Positions 35,796-44,311 of a stretch of 64,000 bases of DNA are shown in pieces (positions within the stretch are counted from its first letter, which is position 1; each line of letters begins with the position of its first letter). A program made the translations under genes and the position numbers. The DNA comes from Dermacoccus nishinomiyaensis (lineage in GTDB: Bacteria > Actinomycetota > Actinomycetes > Actinomycetales > Dermatophilaceae), in contig NZ_UFXX01000001.1 in NCBI RefSeq assembly GCF_900447535.1, positions 620,001 through 684,000 of the forward strand, written 5' to 3'. Below the pieces are notes generated by a model. The model made no database searches. It was not told the DNA's origin and saw nothing but the letters and a program-made list of their open reading frames with translations.

Positions 35796-37622
35796 ATGGT
35801 GACGAACACGCAGACGAATCCGACCGCGGTGCAGGGCTGCCTCGACGATCTCGGCACCCCGTTGCACGACGTCACCTTCGTCATCGTCGACCTCGAGACC
35901 GCCGGGGGTCGCCCGGGCGCGCAGGGCATCACGGAGATCGGCGCCGTCAAGGTCCGTGGCGGCGAGGTGCTCGGCGAGTTCGCCACCCTCGTCGACCCCG
36001 GCTGCGCGATCCCACCGCAGATCCAGCGGCTCACCGGCATCACGACGGCGATGGTGCACGACGCGCCGAAGCTGGCATCGGTGCTGCCCGCATTCTTCGA
36101 GTTCCTCGGGCCCGACGCCGTCCTCGTCGCCCACAACGCACCCTTCGACGTCGGCTTCCTCACGGCGGCCGCACGGGATCTCGAGGTCCCGTGGCCCGCT
36201 CCTGCGGTCGTCGACACGGTCAAGCTCGCCCGCGCCCTCGTGCCGCGCGACGAGGTCCGCAATCACCGCCTCGGCACGCTCGCGGCCCACTTCGGCGCAA
36301 GTGTCAACCCGAATCACCGCGCCCTCGCTGACGCCCAGGCCACCGTCGACGTCCTGCACGCCCTGCTCTCGCGAGCCGGCAGTCTCGGCGTCACCTCGCG
36401 TGAGGAACTGCTCTCCTTCAGCGCGAAGGTGCCGGCGGCGCGGCGCCGCAAGGCCACCCTGGCCGACGGCCTGCCCGCCGAGCCCGGCGTCTACGTCTTC
36501 GAGAACGAGGACGGAAAGCCGCTGTACGTCGGCACGTCCGGCAACCTCCGCACCCGCGTGCGTTCGTACTTCACCGCGTCGGAGAAGCGTCGCGAGATGG
36601 GGCTCATGGTCGATCTCGCCGCCCGCGTGACGCCCATCCCCTGCGCGACGGCGCTCGAGGCACACGTGCGTGAGATCCGGCTCATCGCCGAGCATCGGCC
36701 ACGGTTCAACCGACGCTCGAGCCGGCCGGAGAAGATCGCATGGCTCAAGATCACCGACGAGAAGTTCCCGCGCCTGTCCGTCGTGCGCGAGCAGCGAGCC
36801 GACGAGGCGACGTACCTCGGCCCGTTCCGCACGATGGTCGCCGCGCGGCTCGCCCGCGATGCGGTGCACGACGTCCGCCGCATTCGCCAGTGCACCACGC
36901 CCATCCGCGCCAAGGGCGGCACGGCGTGCGTCCTGGCGGAGATGGATCGGTGCGATGCGCCCTGTATCGGAGGCATCACCCAGCGCGATTACCTCGACCT
37001 CGTGTCGAGGTTGAGGCAGGAACTGCTCAACGAGCCCGGGTCCATCGTCAATGACGTCGAGGCGCGCCTGGCCCGCCTCGCGGGGCAGGAACGCTTCGAG
37101 GAGGCCCGCGCTGGGCGCGACGCCCTCATCGAGCTCCTGCGTGGGCTCGACCGTCACCAGCGCCGGGCACCCATCGTCAACAATCCGCATCTCATGGCGG
37201 CACGGCCACGTCGGGGCGGCGGCTGGGAGTTCGCCGTCATCCGACACGGTCGGCTCGCGGCGAGCGGTGCCTCACGACCCGGTCAGGATCCACGGCTGAC
37301 GATCGAGGCCTTGCGGGCGACGGCCGAGGCCGCCGCGACCCCGCCTGCACACCGTTCCGCAGCGCTTGAGGAGGAGACGGAGGTGCTCCTGCGCTGGATC
37401 GCGCGCGCAGGCACCCGCATCGTCGAGACGGACGCGCCGTGGGTCAGCCCGCGGGATGCCGCGACACGCTACCTCGACGATCTCGATCCCGTCGTCCGCC
37501 GCGCGCACGAAGCGGCAGCCGTCGAATCCGGCGTGCTCGCGCATCCCGGACAGGGGCGGGCGACGACCCGTCAGTCGTCGAGCCCCAGATCGAACCCCGC
37601 GTCGAGATCGCGTTGGGAGTAG
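35796..37622 (+). CDS. DEDDh 3'-5' exonuclease fused to a UvrC-like GIY-YIG domain
   Basis: 608 residues, homologue of Rv2191. The N-terminal exonuclease domain (about 25-195) has VIVDLETAG (DxE), NAPFDVGF (Asp) and HRALADAQAT (His and Asp), the DEDDh set of the DnaQ/epsilon family. A GIY-YIG nuclease domain (about 225-310) resembles UvrC: GVYVFENEDGKPLYVGTSGNLRTRVRSYF. A Cys-containing region (TACVLAEMDRCDAPCIG) and a UvrB-binding-like helix pair (ARLARLAGQERFEEARAGRDALIELL) follow. It probably trims and incises damaged or stalled DNA. The leaderless ATG is preferred over an upstream in-frame ATG. Its last 52 bp overlap the convergent asnC-like gene. Confidence 0.88.
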   Translation: MVTNTQTNPTAVQGCLDDLGTPLHDVTFVIVDLETAGGRPGAQGITEIGAVKVRGGEVLGEFATLVDPGCAIPPQIQRLTGITTAMVHDAPKLASVLPAFFEFLGPDAVLVAHNAPFDVGFLTAAARDLEVPWPAPAVVDTVKLARALVPRDEVRNHRLGTLAAHFGASVNPNHRALADAQATVDVLHALLSRAGSLGVTSREELLSFSAKVPAARRRKATLADGLPAEPGVYVFENEDGKPLYVGTSGNLRTRVRSYFTASEKRREMGLMVDLAARVTPIPCATALEAHVREIRLIAEHRPRFNRRSSRPEKIAWLKITDEKFPRLSVVREQRADEATYLGPFRTMVAARLARDAVHDVRRIRQCTTPIRAKGGTACVLAEMDRCDAPCIGGITQRDYLDLVSRLRQELLNEPGSIVNDVEARLARLAGQERFEEARAGRDALIELLRGLDRHQRRAPIVNNPHLMAARPRRGGGWEFAVIRHGRLAASGASRPGQDPRLTIEALRATAEAAATPPAHRSAALEEETEVLLRWIARAGTRIVETDAPWVSPRDAATRYLDDLDPVVRRAHEAAAVESGVLAHPGQGRATTRQSSSPRSNPASRSRWE

Positions 37623-37852
37623 GTGCGAAAGGCCAGGTGCGTGTCGGTCTCGAGCACGCCGTCGACCTTGTTGATGCTTCCGGAGATCACCTCGGCGAGT
37701 TGCTCGTACGCCGTGACGCGCACCATCGCGATGAGGTCGACGCCTCCGGTCACCGAGTAGACCTCCGTCACCCCGGGCACGTCGGCGACGTGCTGGGCCA
37801 CCTCGGGGATGCGTGCGACGTCCGCCTTGATGAGGACGATGGCGGTGATCAT
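37571..37852 (-). CDS. Stand-alone Lrp/AsnC ligand-binding (RAM) domain protein
   Basis: 93 residues forming only the effector-binding half of the Lrp/AsnC family: ITAIVLIKADVARIPEVAQHVADVPGVTEVYSVTGGVDLIAMVRV. The DNA-binding helix-turn-helix is absent. Such proteins bind amino acids and form oligomers. The ATG at 37852 overlaps the trpD stop (ATGA), so it is co-translated with a tryptophan gene, which hints at an aromatic or related amino acid ligand. The 3' end overlaps the exonuclease gene tail to tail. Confidence 0.85.
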   Translation of the reverse strand: MITAIVLIKADVARIPEVAQHVADVPGVTEVYSVTGGVDLIAMVRVTAYEQLAEVISGSINKVDGVLETDTHLAFRTYSQRDLDAGFDLGLDD

Positions 37853-38934
37853 CGGGTCTCCTTCATGAGGGGCTCGGAATCGGCGTCTACGGCACTCGAA
37901 CCGTGGATCCAGACGTCGAGGGTGCGTTGCGCGGCGCTGGAATCGACGGCCTCGGCAGCGCGCGTCATGCCCGCACGGATGCCGGACGCGAGGTCGTCCG
38001 CGCCACCGAAGAGGCTGCCGCGCTCGTACTGGGCGACGAGTGCGAGAGCCGCGCCGGCGTTGAGCAGGACGGCGTCGCGCACGGGCCCGCGCTTCCCGGC
38101 GAGTACGTCACGGACGACCTGAGCGTTGAACGACGCGTCTCCGCCGCGCAGCGCCTCGATCGGGGCTGGCGACAGCCCGACCTGCTCGGGCGAGATGCTC
38201 TCTTCGATGACCTCGCCGTCGTGCACCCACCACAGGCTCGACGTCGTCGCCAGGGTGAGCTCGTCGAGGCCGTCGTCACCCCGGAAGACCGCCGCATCGG
38301 CGCCGCGTTGCGCGAAGACGCCAGCCATGACCGGTGCCATCCTACGGTTCGCGCAACCCACAGCAGCGATGGCTGGGCGCGCCGGATTGGTCAGGGGGCC
38401 GAGGAAGTTGAACGCGGTCGGGACGGCGAGCTCCCGCCGCGTCGCGGCGGCGTGCCGCATGGCGGGGTGGAAGCTCTGGGCGAACAGGAACGTCATCGGG
38501 GCATGCGTCACGTCTTGCTGCAGCTCGTCGACGTCCGCGCTCAGGTCGACCCCGAGCGCTTCGAGAACGTCAGCCGTCCCGGTCGAGCTCGAGCTGGCTC
38601 GGTTGCCGTGCTTGGCCACCTTGACCCCGGCACCGGCGCACACGAGCGCGGCCATCGTCGAGATGTTGACGGTGTGTGCCATGTCGCCGCCCGTGCCGAC
38701 GATGTCGAGGGCCGGCACGTCGAGCCTGAACGGCCGGGCGTGCTCGACCATGACGTCGGCGAGCCCCCGCAGCTCCTCCACCGTCTCGCCCTTGCTGTGC
38801 AGTGCGACGAGGAACGCCGCGAGCGGAACGGGGGCGACCTCCCCGTTCATCACGGCCGTCATCGCGGCGTGGGTCTGCTCTGGCGTCAGGTCCTCCCCAC
38901 GCATGAGCTGGGCCACGAGGCTCGGCCACTTCAT
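37849..38934 (-). CDS. trpD: Anthranilate phosphoribosyltransferase
   Basis: 361 residues. It transfers phosphoribosyl from PRPP to anthranilate in tryptophan synthesis. DIVGTGGDMAHTVNIST is the PRPP-binding loop, KHGNRASSSSTGTADVLEALG the catalytic segment, FLFAQSFHPAM and FNFLGPLTNPA the anthranilate site, and DELTL the magnesium site. ATG 38934 follows AAGGAGA by 8 nt. Other trp genes are not in the window, as in M. tuberculosis, where trpD (Rv2192c) stands alone. It is coupled to the AsnC-like gene. Confidence 0.92.
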   Translation of the reverse strand: MKWPSLVAQLMRGEDLTPEQTHAAMTAVMNGEVAPVPLAAFLVALHSKGETVEELRGLADVMVEHARPFRLDVPALDIVGTGGDMAHTVNISTMAALVCAGAGVKVAKHGNRASSSSTGTADVLEALGVDLSADVDELQQDVTHAPMTFLFAQSFHPAMRHAAATRRELAVPTAFNFLGPLTNPARPAIAAVGCANRRMAPVMAGVFAQRGADAAVFRGDDGLDELTLATTSSLWWVHDGEVIEESISPEQVGLSPAPIEALRGGDASFNAQVVRDVLAGKRGPVRDAVLLNAGAALALVAQYERGSLFGGADDLASGIRAGMTRAAEAVDSSAAQRTLDVWIHGSSAVDADSEPLMKETR

Positions 38935-39168
38935 GACGGATCTCCTTGCACGTCGTTCGTCGTACCACCACCCTAAGCGGCGCCGTGACCGTGCGACAGG
39001 CGCGTCCACCGACGTCCCGCGTCACCGTGCTAGGCGCTGACGTGCGGGGTTGCAACCGCGTCAACACACACAGGAAGAACACCCTTCAACACCCAGCGAG
39101 CACACAGAGCAGATAACGAATATGTGTCCAATTGGGGGGCCGCTGTCATGATCGCTGCCAGGGCAGGA

Positions 39169-39174
39169 CATAAT
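39169..39174 (+). promoter_or_regulatory. -10 hexamer CATAAT, leaderless start of the respiratory operon
   Basis: Ends 6 nt before GTG 39181. The 180 bp upstream, between trpD and ctaE, contain no gene and presumably the control region. Confidence 0.55.
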
Positions 39175-39180
39175 GTCCGG

Positions 39181-39834
39181 GTGGCGACCGCAACTACAGC
39201 TCAGACGAGCGAACACGGCATCCCCGCCGGGCACGCACCGGCGACCCGACCCAACCTGACTGCCGTAGGCACGATGGTGTGGCTCGGGAGCGAACTCATG
39301 TTCTTTGCCGGATTGTTCGCGATGTATTTCACGATCCGCTCCGTGGCAGGCGACCTGTGGCACGAACGCACGTCGCACCTGAACGTGACGCTGGCGGCCA
39401 TCAACACGACGATCCTCGTGATCTCGTCCGTGTGGTGCCAGCTCGGCGTGTTCAAGGCGGAGCACGGCATCCCCCACCGCACGGGCAAGCTGCTCGAGGT
39501 CGGCAAGTGGGGAATGCGTGAGTGGTACTCCCTCACCTACCTGTTCGGCGCGATCTTCGTCTCCGGCCAGATCATGGAGTACGCCACGCTGCACGAGGAG
39601 GGCATCTCCCTCGACAGCGACGCCTACGGCTCGATGTTCTACATCACGACCGGCTTCCATGGCATCCACGTGACCTGTGGCCTTCTCGCGTTCCTGCTCA
39701 TCATCGGACGCACGTTCACCTCGCGCACCTACAGCCACCACCAGGCCACGGGCGCGATCGTGACGTCCTACTACTGGCACTTCGTGGACGTCGTGTGGAT
39801 CGCGTTGTTCGCTGCCATCTACCTCCTCAAGTGA
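39181..39834 (+). CDS. ctaE: Cytochrome c oxidase (aa3) subunit III
   Basis: 217 residues with five membrane helices (starting with [22 protein letters not shown]) and the conserved GLHGLHV-like [15 protein letters not shown] segment near residue 165. Subunit III supports proton uptake and stability of the haem-copper oxidase. GTG 39181 fits the usual N terminus ([13 protein letters not shown]) and the promoter; an upstream GTG at 39124 would add 19 atypical residues. It leads the ctaE-qcrC-qcrA-qcrB operon, the standard actinobacterial order. Confidence 0.9.
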   Translation: MATATTAQTSEHGIPAGHAPATRPNLTAVGTMVWLGSELMFFAGLFAMYFTIRSVAGDLWHERTSHLNVTLAAINTTILVISSVWCQLGVFKAEHGIPHRTGKLLEVGKWGMREWYSLTYLFGAIFVSGQIMEYATLHEEGISLDSDAYGSMFYITTGFHGIHVTCGLLAFLLIIGRTFTSRTYSHHQATGAIVTSYYWHFVDVVWIALFAAIYLLK

Positions 39835-39895
39835 TGCGCGACACCACTAGCAGAACCCGAACCCTGACTCCCCCGACCGCCGACAGGATGTCCTT

Positions 39896-40675
39896 GTGAG
39901 CACTCTCGCCGCCCGCCGCCGACACCCGGCCTCCCTGTTCGTCGTCCTGCTGCTGGCCCTGGTCGTCACCGGTGGCCTGTACGCAGCCTTCGCGCCGAAG
40001 AGCGCCAAGGCCGAGACGACGTCCGCCAGTGACGTCAACGCTGGCAAGCAGCTGTTCCTCGCGAACTGCTCGACCTGCCACGGCACGAACGCCACCGGCA
40101 CGTCCGCCGGCCCCTCCCTCGTGGGCGTCGGCGCTGCCGCCGTCGACTTCCAGGTGGGCACCGGCCGCATGCCGCTCGCCGCGCCAAACACGCAGGCGCA
40201 GCGCAACACGAAGCAGTTCAGCGACAAGGAGATCGCCCAGATGGCCGCCTACGTGGCCTCGCTCGGCACCGGTCCCAACGTCCCCGAGAAGCAGTACACG
40301 ACCCCGGGTGGCAACTCGGCCAAGGGTGGCGAACTGTTCCGCGTCAACTGCGCCATGTGCCACAACTTCGCCGGCTCGGGTGGCGCGCTGACGCGAGGCA
40401 AGTACGCGCCGCCGCTGACGTCCGTCTCGGGCAAGCACATCTACGAGGCCATGCAGACGGGCCCGCAGTCCATGCCGGTGTTCAACGACACGAACCTGTC
40501 GCCGCAGGACAAGAAGGACATCATCACCTACCTCAAGGACATCGAGAAGCAGCCTGCGCAGGGTGGTCACACCCTGGGCAACCTCGGCCCGGTCTCCGAG
40601 GGTCTGTTCGTGTGGACGTTCGGCATCGGCCTGTGCATAGCGGTGGCTGTCTGGCTCGGACGTAAGGCAGCGTGA
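39896..40675 (+). CDS. qcrC: Menaquinol-cytochrome c reductase dihaem cytochrome c subunit
   Basis: 259 residues. An N-terminal membrane helix (SLFVVLLLALVVTGGLYAAF) is followed by two cytochrome c domains with CSTCHG and CAMCHN haem-binding sites, and a C-terminal anchoring helix (LFVWTFGIGLCIAVAVWLG). In actinobacteria this dihaem subunit passes electrons directly from the bc complex to the aa3 oxidase, replacing soluble cytochrome c. The GTG start is preceded by AGGATG. Confidence 0.92.
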   Translation: MSTLAARRRHPASLFVVLLLALVVTGGLYAAFAPKSAKAETTSASDVNAGKQLFLANCSTCHGTNATGTSAGPSLVGVGAAAVDFQVGTGRMPLAAPNTQAQRNTKQFSDKEIAQMAAYVASLGTGPNVPEKQYTTPGGNSAKGGELFRVNCAMCHNFAGSGGALTRGKYAPPLTSVSGKHIYEAMQTGPQSMPVFNDTNLSPQDKKDIITYLKDIEKQPAQGGHTLGNLGPVSEGLFVWTFGIGLCIAVAVWLGRKAA

Positions 40676-41835
40676 TGAAATTCCCCCGCTTCGGCTCTGA
40701 CTCGTCAGACAGGAAACGCAACGAAATGAATGAAACCGGCGCGCATGCGCTCCCCGGTGACGGCCACCCGGACAACGCTCCGGTGAGCCCGAACGACGGG
40801 TACGTCGAGCGTTCGGGCGCACTACCCGAGCACTTCTCCGACCCGGGCCTGCCCCCGCACGTCCACCGTCTCGGTGACGAGGATCCGGCTGCGGCCAAGC
40901 GCTCCGAGCGCCAGGTCGCCATGCTGTTCCTGCTCTCGATGATCGCGACGATCGCGTTCGTCGTCTGCTACTTCGCGGTCGGCCGCGAGTCGATCATCTC
41001 GGTTCCTTTCATCGGCCCGATGAAGGCGCTGCACTTCGCTCTCGGCCTCACGATGGCGATCTCCATGCTGGGCATCGGCCTGGGTGCCATCCACTGGGCT
41101 AAGACGATCATGCCCGACGAAGAGGTCGTCGAGGAGCGGCACGAGCTCAAGTCCGACGACGAGGCCTGGGAAGCCGCCGCCAAGATCATGACGGGTGGCG
41201 CGGAGGCCGCGCAGCTGAAGCGTCGCCCGCTGCTCAAGTGGACGCTCGGTGGCGCTCTCGGTCTGTTCGCCGTCCCGGTGGCTCTTCCGCTGCTCGGTGG
41301 TCTCGGCCCCATGCCGAAGAACGACCTCGCGACGACGCTCTGGGACGAGAAGATCAACGGCCGCGGCCGCCGCCTCATGCGCGACCCCGAGGGCACCGCG
41401 ATCCGCGCCTCGGACGTCACGCTGGGTTCGGTCTTCCACGTCCTGCCGGAGGGCATCAACACGACGGAGCACCCCCTCAACGAGAAGGCGAAGGCCTCCG
41501 TGCTGCTCGTGCGGCTCGACGAGGAGAAGATCAAGTCGGAGCGTCAGCGCAAGTGGGGTGTTGACGGCATCGTCGCCTACTCCAAGATCTGCACACACGT
41601 CGGCTGCCCCGTCGGCCTGTACGAACAGCAGACGCACCACCTGCTGTGCCCGTGCCACCAGTCCACGTTCGACATGACGGATGACTGCAAGGTCATCTTC
41701 GGCCCCGCCAAGCGTCCGCTGCCGCAGCTGAAGATCTCGGTCGACGACGAGGGCTACCTCGTTGCTGACCAGGGCTTCAAGCGCCCGGTCGGCCCGAGCT
41801 TCTGGGAAGACAACGGGAAGGAACTCAAGTCATGA
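40675..41835 (+). CDS. qcrA: Menaquinol-cytochrome c reductase Rieske iron-sulfur subunit
   Basis: 386 residues. There are three N-terminal membrane helices (about residues 82-102, 115-135 and 190-205), the actinobacterial form rather than the usual single one. The C-terminal Rieske domain has CTHVGCPVG and CPCHQSTFD, giving two Cys and two His for the [2Fe-2S] cluster. The ATG at 40675 overlaps the qcrC stop. An ATG at 40726 with AGGAAA upstream also fits homologous N termini. The stop overlaps qcrB (ATGA). Confidence 0.9.
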   Translation: MKFPRFGSDSSDRKRNEMNETGAHALPGDGHPDNAPVSPNDGYVERSGALPEHFSDPGLPPHVHRLGDEDPAAAKRSERQVAMLFLLSMIATIAFVVCYFAVGRESIISVPFIGPMKALHFALGLTMAISMLGIGLGAIHWAKTIMPDEEVVEERHELKSDDEAWEAAAKIMTGGAEAAQLKRRPLLKWTLGGALGLFAVPVALPLLGGLGPMPKNDLATTLWDEKINGRGRRLMRDPEGTAIRASDVTLGSVFHVLPEGINTTEHPLNEKAKASVLLVRLDEEKIKSERQRKWGVDGIVAYSKICTHVGCPVGLYEQQTHHLLCPCHQSTFDMTDDCKVIFGPAKRPLPQLKISVDDEGYLVADQGFKRPVGPSFWEDNGKELKS

Positions 41836-43493
41836 GCACCGCTGCCTCTTCCGCGAGCGCAACGCACCCCACAACACAGCGTCAGGACCCGCAGGGCGGC
41901 CTGGCTGGCATGTCCAACTGGTTGGACGAGCGCACGGGCGGCGCCAAGGGCGTTCGCTTCCTCATGAAGAAGGTGTTCCCCGACCACTGGAGCTTCATGC
42001 TCGGTGAGGTCGCGCTGTACTCCTTCGTCATCCTCATGATCACCGGTACGTTCCTCACGTTCTGGTTCGTGCCGTCGCAGGGCGAGACGATCTACAACGG
42101 TCAGTACGTCCCGATGCAGGGCATCCAGATGTCGGAGGCCTACGCCTCCGCGATCGACATCTCGTTCGACATCCGTGGTGGGTTGCTGATCCGTCAGCTC
42201 CACCACTGGGCGGCGCTGCTGTTCATCGTGTCGATCATGATGCACATGTTCCGCGTGTTCTTCACGGGCGCGTTCCGCAAGCCCCGCGAGATCAACTGGG
42301 TCATCGGCACCCTGCTGTTCATGCTCGCGATCATCGAGGGCTTCATGGGCTACTCGCTCCCGGACGATCTGCTCTCGGGTACGGGTATCCGCGCCATGGA
42401 GGGCTTCATCCTTTCGGTCCCGATCGTCGGCACGTACATCTCGTACGCGCTGTTCGGTGGCGGCTTCCCCGGCGAGATGATCATCCCCCGCTTCTTCACG
42501 CTCCACATCCTCATCATCCCGGCGATTCTCGTCGCGTTGCTCGCCGCACACCTCATCCTGCTCGTCGTGCACAAGCACACCCAGTACCCCGGCCCGGGCC
42601 GCTCCGACAAGAACGTGGTCGGCTTCCCCCTCATGCCGGTGTACATGGCGAAGGCCGGTGGCTTCTTCTTCGTCGTGTTCGGTATCACGGCGCTGATCTC
42701 GGGTCTCATCACGATCAACCCGATCTGGATGTACGGACCGTACGAGCCGACGCAGGTGACGGCCGGTTCGCAGCCTGACTGGTACATGGGCTTCGCCGAC
42801 GGTGCTCTCCGTCTGCTGCCCGGCGTGTTCGAGTTCCAGCTGTTCGGCCACACGTGGAGCATGAACATCTTCCCGGGTTCGATCGCCTTGCTGCCGTTGT
42901 TCTTCGGCGCCATCGCGGTCTACCCCTTCATCGAGGCCTGGGTCACGGGCGACAAGCGTGAGCACCATGTGCTCGACCGTCCGCGCAACGCTCCGACGCG
43001 CACGGCGATCGGCGTGGCGTTCGCGACGTTCTATGCGGTCCTCATGTTCGCGGCCGGCAACGACCTGATGGCGATCAAGCTGCACATGTCGATCAACGAC
43101 ATCACGTACTTCTTCCGCGTCATGGTCTTCCTCGGCCCGATCCTCGCCTACCTCGTGACGAAGCGCATCTGCCTCAGCCTGCAGCGTCGCGACCGCGACC
43201 TGGTGCTGCACGGGCGCGAGTCCGGACGCGTCATCCGCACGCCGGAGGGTCGATTCTTCGAGGCGCACGAGCCGCTCGACGAGTACACGCGTTGGCAGCT
43301 CGTGAGCTACGAGGCCGGTACTCCGAGCCAGATCGAGCTCGATGGTCTTTCGGGCAAGGAGCGGAGGAAGGCGAAGCGTCGCAACCGCTGGACCAACTTC
43401 TACTACAAGGACAGCATCGCCCCCGTCACTCCGGCCGAGCTCGAGGCAGCTCACCACCACGGTGACGACCACGCTCTCGAGGGCGCTCACTGA
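41832..43493 (+). CDS. qcrB: Menaquinol-cytochrome c reductase cytochrome b subunit
   Basis: 553 residues with eight to nine membrane helices. LLIRQLHHWAALLFIVSIMMHMFRV supplies haem-b His ligands, as do FFTLHILIIPAILVALLAAHLILLVVHKH. QPDWYMGFADGALRLLP contains the PDWY-type Qo-site motif. It has the actinobacterial extension of about 130 residues after the last core helix. It oxidises menaquinol and pumps charge as part of the bcc-aa3 supercomplex. It is translationally coupled to qcrA and is followed by a very strong hairpin. Confidence 0.93.
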   Translation: MSTAASSASATHPTTQRQDPQGGLAGMSNWLDERTGGAKGVRFLMKKVFPDHWSFMLGEVALYSFVILMITGTFLTFWFVPSQGETIYNGQYVPMQGIQMSEAYASAIDISFDIRGGLLIRQLHHWAALLFIVSIMMHMFRVFFTGAFRKPREINWVIGTLLFMLAIIEGFMGYSLPDDLLSGTGIRAMEGFILSVPIVGTYISYALFGGGFPGEMIIPRFFTLHILIIPAILVALLAAHLILLVVHKHTQYPGPGRSDKNVVGFPLMPVYMAKAGGFFFVVFGITALISGLITINPIWMYGPYEPTQVTAGSQPDWYMGFADGALRLLPGVFEFQLFGHTWSMNIFPGSIALLPLFFGAIAVYPFIEAWVTGDKREHHVLDRPRNAPTRTAIGVAFATFYAVLMFAAGNDLMAIKLHMSINDITYFFRVMVFLGPILAYLVTKRICLSLQRRDRDLVLHGRESGRVIRTPEGRFFEAHEPLDEYTRWQLVSYEAGTPSQIELDGLSGKERRKAKRRNRWTNFYYKDSIAPVTPAELEAAHHHGDDHALEGAH

Positions 43494-43510
43494 GTCGCCC
43501 GCGAGGATAA

Positions 43511-43553
43511 CGCCGAAGGCCCCCGACATCACTGATGTCGGGGGCCTTCGGCG
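43511..43553. terminator. Long perfect hairpin after qcrB
   Basis: A 20-bp perfect stem (43511-43530 against 43534-43553) with a 3-nt ACT loop starts 18 nt after the qcrB stop. It should end the ctaE-qcrCAB transcript and shield it from the repeat-rich region beyond. Confidence 0.8.
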
Positions 43554-44311
43554 TATCTCGGCCGGGAGGCGTCAGGACGACGCTCCATGGCCACCTCAGG
43601 TGGGCCGGCCAGGGAGGAAGGGCAGCTTCCCGGGTGCAGGCGTCTGCGGGTGCCAGGTCGCCACGCGCTTCGGGTGGCGGAGTTCCGCGAGGCTGCCGGC
43701 CTCGCCCGGGATGGTGCTCTGGACGCACCGCATCGCCTCGATCCCCCTCGCCCGCGTTTGTCTCGCATTCGTCACCGGTCGTGAGGGTGTCGCCCACGCA
43801 TCAGCTCATGCGTCCACGTGGTCCGGAGGGATTCTCCCCCGTCTCATCGTGCCGTACAGCGGTGCCTCGCTCGGCGGCCGGAGCCGTTCGCTCATCGCGC
43901 CCGGAGCCGCCTCGTGCTCACGTCAGGGCAACGTCGACATCGTGGCCGGAGCCGCCTCCTACTCGCGTCAGAACAATGTCGCCATCGTGCCCGGGGCCGT
44001 TTCGTCGTCGCCTCCCGGCCCCGGTCGTCGCTCAACGGCTGGTGGTCGTGGGGAGACGGCCGACGCCATACCAGCCTGCCCTGCCCCCGCCTGCGAGCGG
44101 GCACCCCTACAAGCGGGCATGAGGGCGCCGCCTCGGGAGGCAAGGAGCGCGCACCACGCTGTGAGAGGCGGCGGGCGCCCAGCAGCGTCTCTGCATGGTC
44201 CTTCGCCTGAGCTGATGGCGGCGCGCCCAGCAAGTCGCCCGTCGGTGCCCTGCGATGACGGCGGCGATTGGCCCTGGCCTGCTGTGCCGGCAGCGTAGCC
44301 GCGGCGCAGAT
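43554..44311. other. Gene-poor, repeat-bearing stretch between qcrB and the IS remnant
   Basis: About 760 bp without a recognisable gene. Open frames exist on both strands, but they are Arg/Pro/Ser-rich, lack ribosome-binding sites and overlap each other. A 45-bp tandem repeat sits inside. The region probably represents insertion debris or decayed genes. Confidence 0.55.
43894..44007. repeat. 45-bp tandem direct repeats
   Basis: Two diverged 45-bp units (43894-43938 and 43939-43983) and a partial third share the pattern ATCG-N2-CCGGAGCCGCCTC and CGTCAG. The period is a multiple of three and one frame reads a repeated IxxGAAS-SRQxNV unit. Whether it was ever translated is unclear. Confidence 0.55.

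Noticed and set aside
41754-43532. 592-codon minus-strand frame opposite qcrB
   Set aside because: Hydrophilic mirror of a membrane protein; no start signal or homologous features.
43342-44298. 318-codon plus-strand frame after qcrB
   Set aside because: It starts inside qcrB, crosses the terminator and lacks a ribosome-binding site, although it covers the 45-bp repeats.
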